DNA of 15,676 bases from an uncultured Muribaculaceae bacterium (GTDB lineage: Bacteria; Bacteroidota; Bacteroidia; Bacteroidales; Muribaculaceae), in NCBI GenBank assembly GCA_934555895.1, contig CAKTFH010000036.1:1-15676 (forward strand). The letters are read 5' to 3'. Positions 13,195 to 15,676 of the stretch are shown piece by piece (within the stretch, counting starts at the first letter, position 1; every line of letters starts with the position of its first letter). The translations under genes were made by a program, and so were the position numbers. A model generated the notes under the pieces. The model saw only the letters and a list, made by a program, of their open reading frames with translations. It ran no database searches and was not told the DNA's origin.

Positions 13195-15504
13195 ATGATG
13201 AAAAATTTACTCCAGAGTGCTTTGGCTTTAGCATTGTTTGCCATACCCGCAAGCTTGCAGGCAGCCACCCTTACTCTCACAACCGACCCGGCTGCGGGCC
13301 AGACCGTGAGAAGCATCAGCGACATCAAAGTGTCAACCAATCTTTCTGATACAGAAAATGTCCTCGCTGTCAGCGAAGATAAAGTGCATGGCATCACCAT
13401 CACTAAAGAGGGCGACAGCATGCCTGCGGCATGTATGAGCGCACAGACTGATGTCGACAAATGGCCGATGAACACCGTGCTGGTTACTTTCAATGAAATC
13501 ACCGAGGCCGGAACCTATACTCTCCACATTCCCGCCGGCACCATCACCGAAAGCGCCGTAAACTGGGATACAGGCGCTCCCGACATCAAGGACACCGACG
13601 CAACCAACGCCGACTTCACCGTGACCTATACCGTTGACCCCGAAATACGTATGCTCAACGAATATACGTTCAGCCCCGCCAACGGCTCCGAGCTAAGCGA
13701 ACTCTCATACATCACCATGAGTTTCGACAAACTTGGAGACAACGTAGGTTACGACCTCTCGATCGACTCCGACGCTGTAGTGACCCTCTCTAACGGCACT
13801 ACCACCTACAACGGCAGCCTCAGCGGCTGGGGCAACAACATCTTCATCTCATTCACCACCGAAGATGGCGACGAGCTTGTTGTGACCGAAAGCGGCATGT
13901 GGCAGCTTCAGATTCCAGCCGGGGCATTCACCTATAAAGGAGAAAGCAGCGATGTAATCGCTGCATTTTACGTAATCGATGGCCAGAGCGGCAGTGAAGG
14001 CGGCATAACATTCGAGCCTGCCAACGGCTCTAAGATTGCCCTCAACACCGAATATGCCACACACGTATATTTCAACTTCGATGCCACAGAGGTGACTCTC
14101 GTCAACTCCGAAGGCGACCCCTCCACATTCATCGTAAACTACTCGGGACAGAACATACCACGCCGCTCCTCACTGTCAGAGGCACTCGGTGAAAACGGCG
14201 GCTACTTCATCCAGTCATATGACGATGAGCAGCTGCACTTCATTTTCTCGCCTCTAACCTTCACCAACCCCGGTGTGCTCACCATATCATCTGAGGAAGG
14301 CGACTTCACCGTCGACGGCAACCCCTCGCCAGCTATAGAATACAGCATTAACGTGGGCGATGTGCGCACCTATACCTACAGCATCACTCCCGCTTCCGGC
14401 TCTGAAATCGCCATCGACGAACTCAACGAAATTCTCATATCCTTCCCCGAAGCCAAGAGCGTCGCTGTGAACGAAGACCTTCTCTACGCCATACTCCGCA
14501 CCTCGTCGTGGATTTCACCCACAGTAGACGCCACTGTCGTAGAAGACACCGAAATCCCTACTGTATCGCTTAAGTTCGCCATGACTCAGTCGACCCCCGG
14601 CCGCTACAGCCTCGTGCTCGACGAAGGCTCGTTCACACTCGACGGCAACCAGCGCAGCCCATCCATTGAGGCCTACTGGACCGTCGTTAAGACCGGCGAC
14701 ATCGACACTACTGTAACCGGATCGCCTGAAAAGAAGATTCTTAACGAATCATACGGCTTCAACGGCGCTCTCATCTTCGCAGAAAACGAGAGCATCTCGC
14801 GCGGCACCAACTATTCGCAGATAAAAGGCTATGTCAACGACACCGAAGTCGCCAGCCTCAACGCCTCGATGGAAAGCAACTACTTCATGTTCTATATCGA
14901 CGAGGAAGCATTCTGCGGCATTGCCGGAACATTCCGCATCGAATCGCCCGAAGGTGCATTTACCATCTCAGGCACCCCCTCACCTGCATTCACCTATGAA
15001 TGGGAACTTGTTACGCCCAAGGAATACACCCTCAAGTTCAAACCCGCCGACGGCAGCAAGACCGGTTCGCTCGAACAGATAACTCTCGAGATTGTAGGCG
15101 CCAAAACAGTCGCATTCGGCGAATACGGCAAGCCCAATCTGAGAAAGAGCGACTACTCGTTCAGCAGCACCGGCACATATGAGTTCGTAGAAGGTCAGGA
15201 AAATGCCACCGTGCGCATCACCTTCAACCCTGCGCCCACCACTGCCGGAAAATACACCCTTAACATCGGCTATGGCTCGCTTATGTTCGACGGTGCACAG
15301 GCCAACGAGAACATCACTGCCACCTTCGATTTCGACCCGACCTACACCGGCATCGACGGCGTTGACGCAGACGCACAGAGCGACAGCAACACCGTCTACA
15401 CCATCGACGGGCGTTGCGTTGCCACCGACGCTCCCGCCGCATCACTCAAGACTCTTGCCCCCGGCTTCTACATCATCAACGGCAAGAAAACCTTCGTAAA
15501 ATAA
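13195..15504 (+). CDS. Secreted protein with about six Ig-like (Big_5-like) repeats
   Basis: A 769-residue exported protein. The N-terminus is a signal peptide (hydrophobic 5-20, likely cut after Ala23 in SLQA). The rest is about six divergent repeats of 100-120 residues (roughly 24-147, 151-262, 271-387, 393-498, 505-605 and 612-713). Most open with a pattern like FxPANGSxI and close with AGxYTLxIPxGxFTxDG, as in SbsA-type bacterial Ig-like (Big_5) domains. The last 50 residues, with VYTIDGR (734-740) and PGFYIINGKKTFVK (756-769), resemble the short C-terminal sorting or anchoring domain common in Bacteroidales exported proteins. No catalytic motif is seen. It is probably a surface or matrix protein, exact role unknown. 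The gene stands alone with its own promoter and terminator. Confidence 0.82.
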   Translation: MMKNLLQSALALALFAIPASLQAATLTLTTDPAAGQTVRSISDIKVSTNLSDTENVLAVSEDKVHGITITKEGDSMPAACMSAQTDVDKWPMNTVLVTFNEITEAGTYTLHIPAGTITESAVNWDTGAPDIKDTDATNADFTVTYTVDPEIRMLNEYTFSPANGSELSELSYITMSFDKLGDNVGYDLSIDSDAVVTLSNGTTTYNGSLSGWGNNIFISFTTEDGDELVVTESGMWQLQIPAGAFTYKGESSDVIAAFYVIDGQSGSEGGITFEPANGSKIALNTEYATHVYFNFDATEVTLVNSEGDPSTFIVNYSGQNIPRRSSLSEALGENGGYFIQSYDDEQLHFIFSPLTFTNPGVLTISSEEGDFTVDGNPSPAIEYSINVGDVRTYTYSITPASGSEIAIDELNEILISFPEAKSVAVNEDLLYAILRTSSWISPTVDATVVEDTEIPTVSLKFAMTQSTPGRYSLVLDEGSFTLDGNQRSPSIEAYWTVVKTGDIDTTVTGSPEKKILNESYGFNGALIFAENESISRGTNYSQIKGYVNDTEVASLNASMESNYFMFYIDEEAFCGIAGTFRIESPEGAFTISGTPSPAFTYEWELVTPKEYTLKFKPADGSKTGSLEQITLEIVGAKTVAFGEYGKPNLRKSDYSFSSTGTYEFVEGQENATVRITFNPAPTTAGKYTLNIGYGSLMFDGAQANENITATFDFDPTYTGIDGVDADAQSDSNTVYTIDGRCVATDAPAASLKTLAPGFYIINGKKTFVK

Positions 15505-15521
15505 TTCGATTCACGCGATGA

Positions 15522-15541
15522 GCGGCACCTTGCCGTGCCGC
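15522..15541 (+). other. GC hairpin downstream of the secreted protein gene
   Basis: GCGGCAC (15522-15528) and GTGCCGC (15535-15541) form a perfect 7-bp stem with a 6-nt loop, 18 bp after the stop. It lacks a T-run, so alone it is not a standard terminator. It may protect the mRNA 3' end together with the next hairpin. Confidence 0.5.
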
Positions 15542-15545
15542 CCCA

Positions 15546-15595
15546 TAAACTGCGGAGTCGGCCCGAAATAGCTCGGGCTGACTCCGCCAGTTTTA
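15546..15595 (+). terminator. Terminator of the secreted protein gene
   Basis: A long stem (about 15550-15567 with 15574-15592, one bulged base, one G-U pair, 6-nt loop AATAGC) is followed by TTTTA. It ends the transcript of the repeat protein. Flanking A and T bases also pair, so it may work both ways. After it, 15596-15676 shows only a 6-bp CTCCTC/GAGGAG hairpin (15649-15668) and no gene. Confidence 0.85.
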
Positions 15596-15676
15596 TCCGG
15601 TGAAGATTCAAAATCGAAGTGCAAAATTTCGTTAGCGTTATAGGCGTTCTCCTCACTCTCCCGAGGAGGGGTTGCC

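Noticed and set aside
1..15676. CRISPR arrays, insertion sequences, attachment sites, tRNA or rRNA genes
   Set aside because: No spaced direct repeats, transposase, terminal inverted repeats, cloverleaf or rRNA stretch was seen.

Overview
The window reads as chromosomal DNA of a Bacteroidales bacterium, probably of the Muribaculaceae or a near relative. Three things suggest this. Several genes are preceded by the Bacteroidota-type promoter (TTTG, a 19-20 nt spacer, TAnnTTTG). The suf genes are encoded as cvpA-sufB-sufC-sufD-sufS. There is also an inositol-lipid gene set like that known from gut Bacteroides. The taxon is an inference; no rRNA or marker gene is present.

Layout. Positions 1-5657 hold one minus-strand operon, cvpA-sufBCDS, for iron-sulfur cluster assembly. 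It has a promoter at about 5679-5710 and tandem hairpins after sufS. Positions 5813-10874 hold the inositol-lipid region, also on the minus strand. A four-gene operon (ATP-grasp protein, GtrA-like membrane protein, CDP-alcohol phosphatidyltransferase, AUR1-like PAP2 enzyme) runs from a very good promoter at 10844-10874. It is followed, after a 335-bp gap, by myo-inositol-phosphate synthase with its own likely promoter, a foldable leader and a terminator. Positions 10990-12120 hold a plus-strand perR-rubrerythrin oxidative-stress operon, with a PerR-box-like operator on its promoter and a strong terminator. An acyl-ACP thioesterase gene follows (12191-12922). Last is a 769-residue secreted protein built from about six Ig-like repeats (13195-15504), ending in a terminator.

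How the genes could work together. Ino1 makes inositol 3-phosphate from glucose 6-phosphate. The CDP-alcohol phosphatidyltransferase, which carries a phosphatidylinositol-phosphate-synthase-like signature, would join it to CDP-diacylglycerol. After dephosphorylation, the AUR1-like enzyme would move phosphoinositol onto ceramide. No phosphatase gene for the middle step is visible. The operon instead starts with an ATP-grasp enzyme of unknown substrate and a GtrA-type membrane protein, which makes it the least explained and most interesting part of the window. PerR and rubrerythrin would protect an anaerobe from peroxide, and the SUF proteins would build or repair Fe-S clusters, so the two stress-related systems flank the lipid cluster.

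The main non-coding signals are a 27-bp element shared by the cvpA-suf and ATP-grasp promoters, a three-way-junction-like leader ahead of ino1, and a widely spaced inverted repeat around the ino1 promoter.
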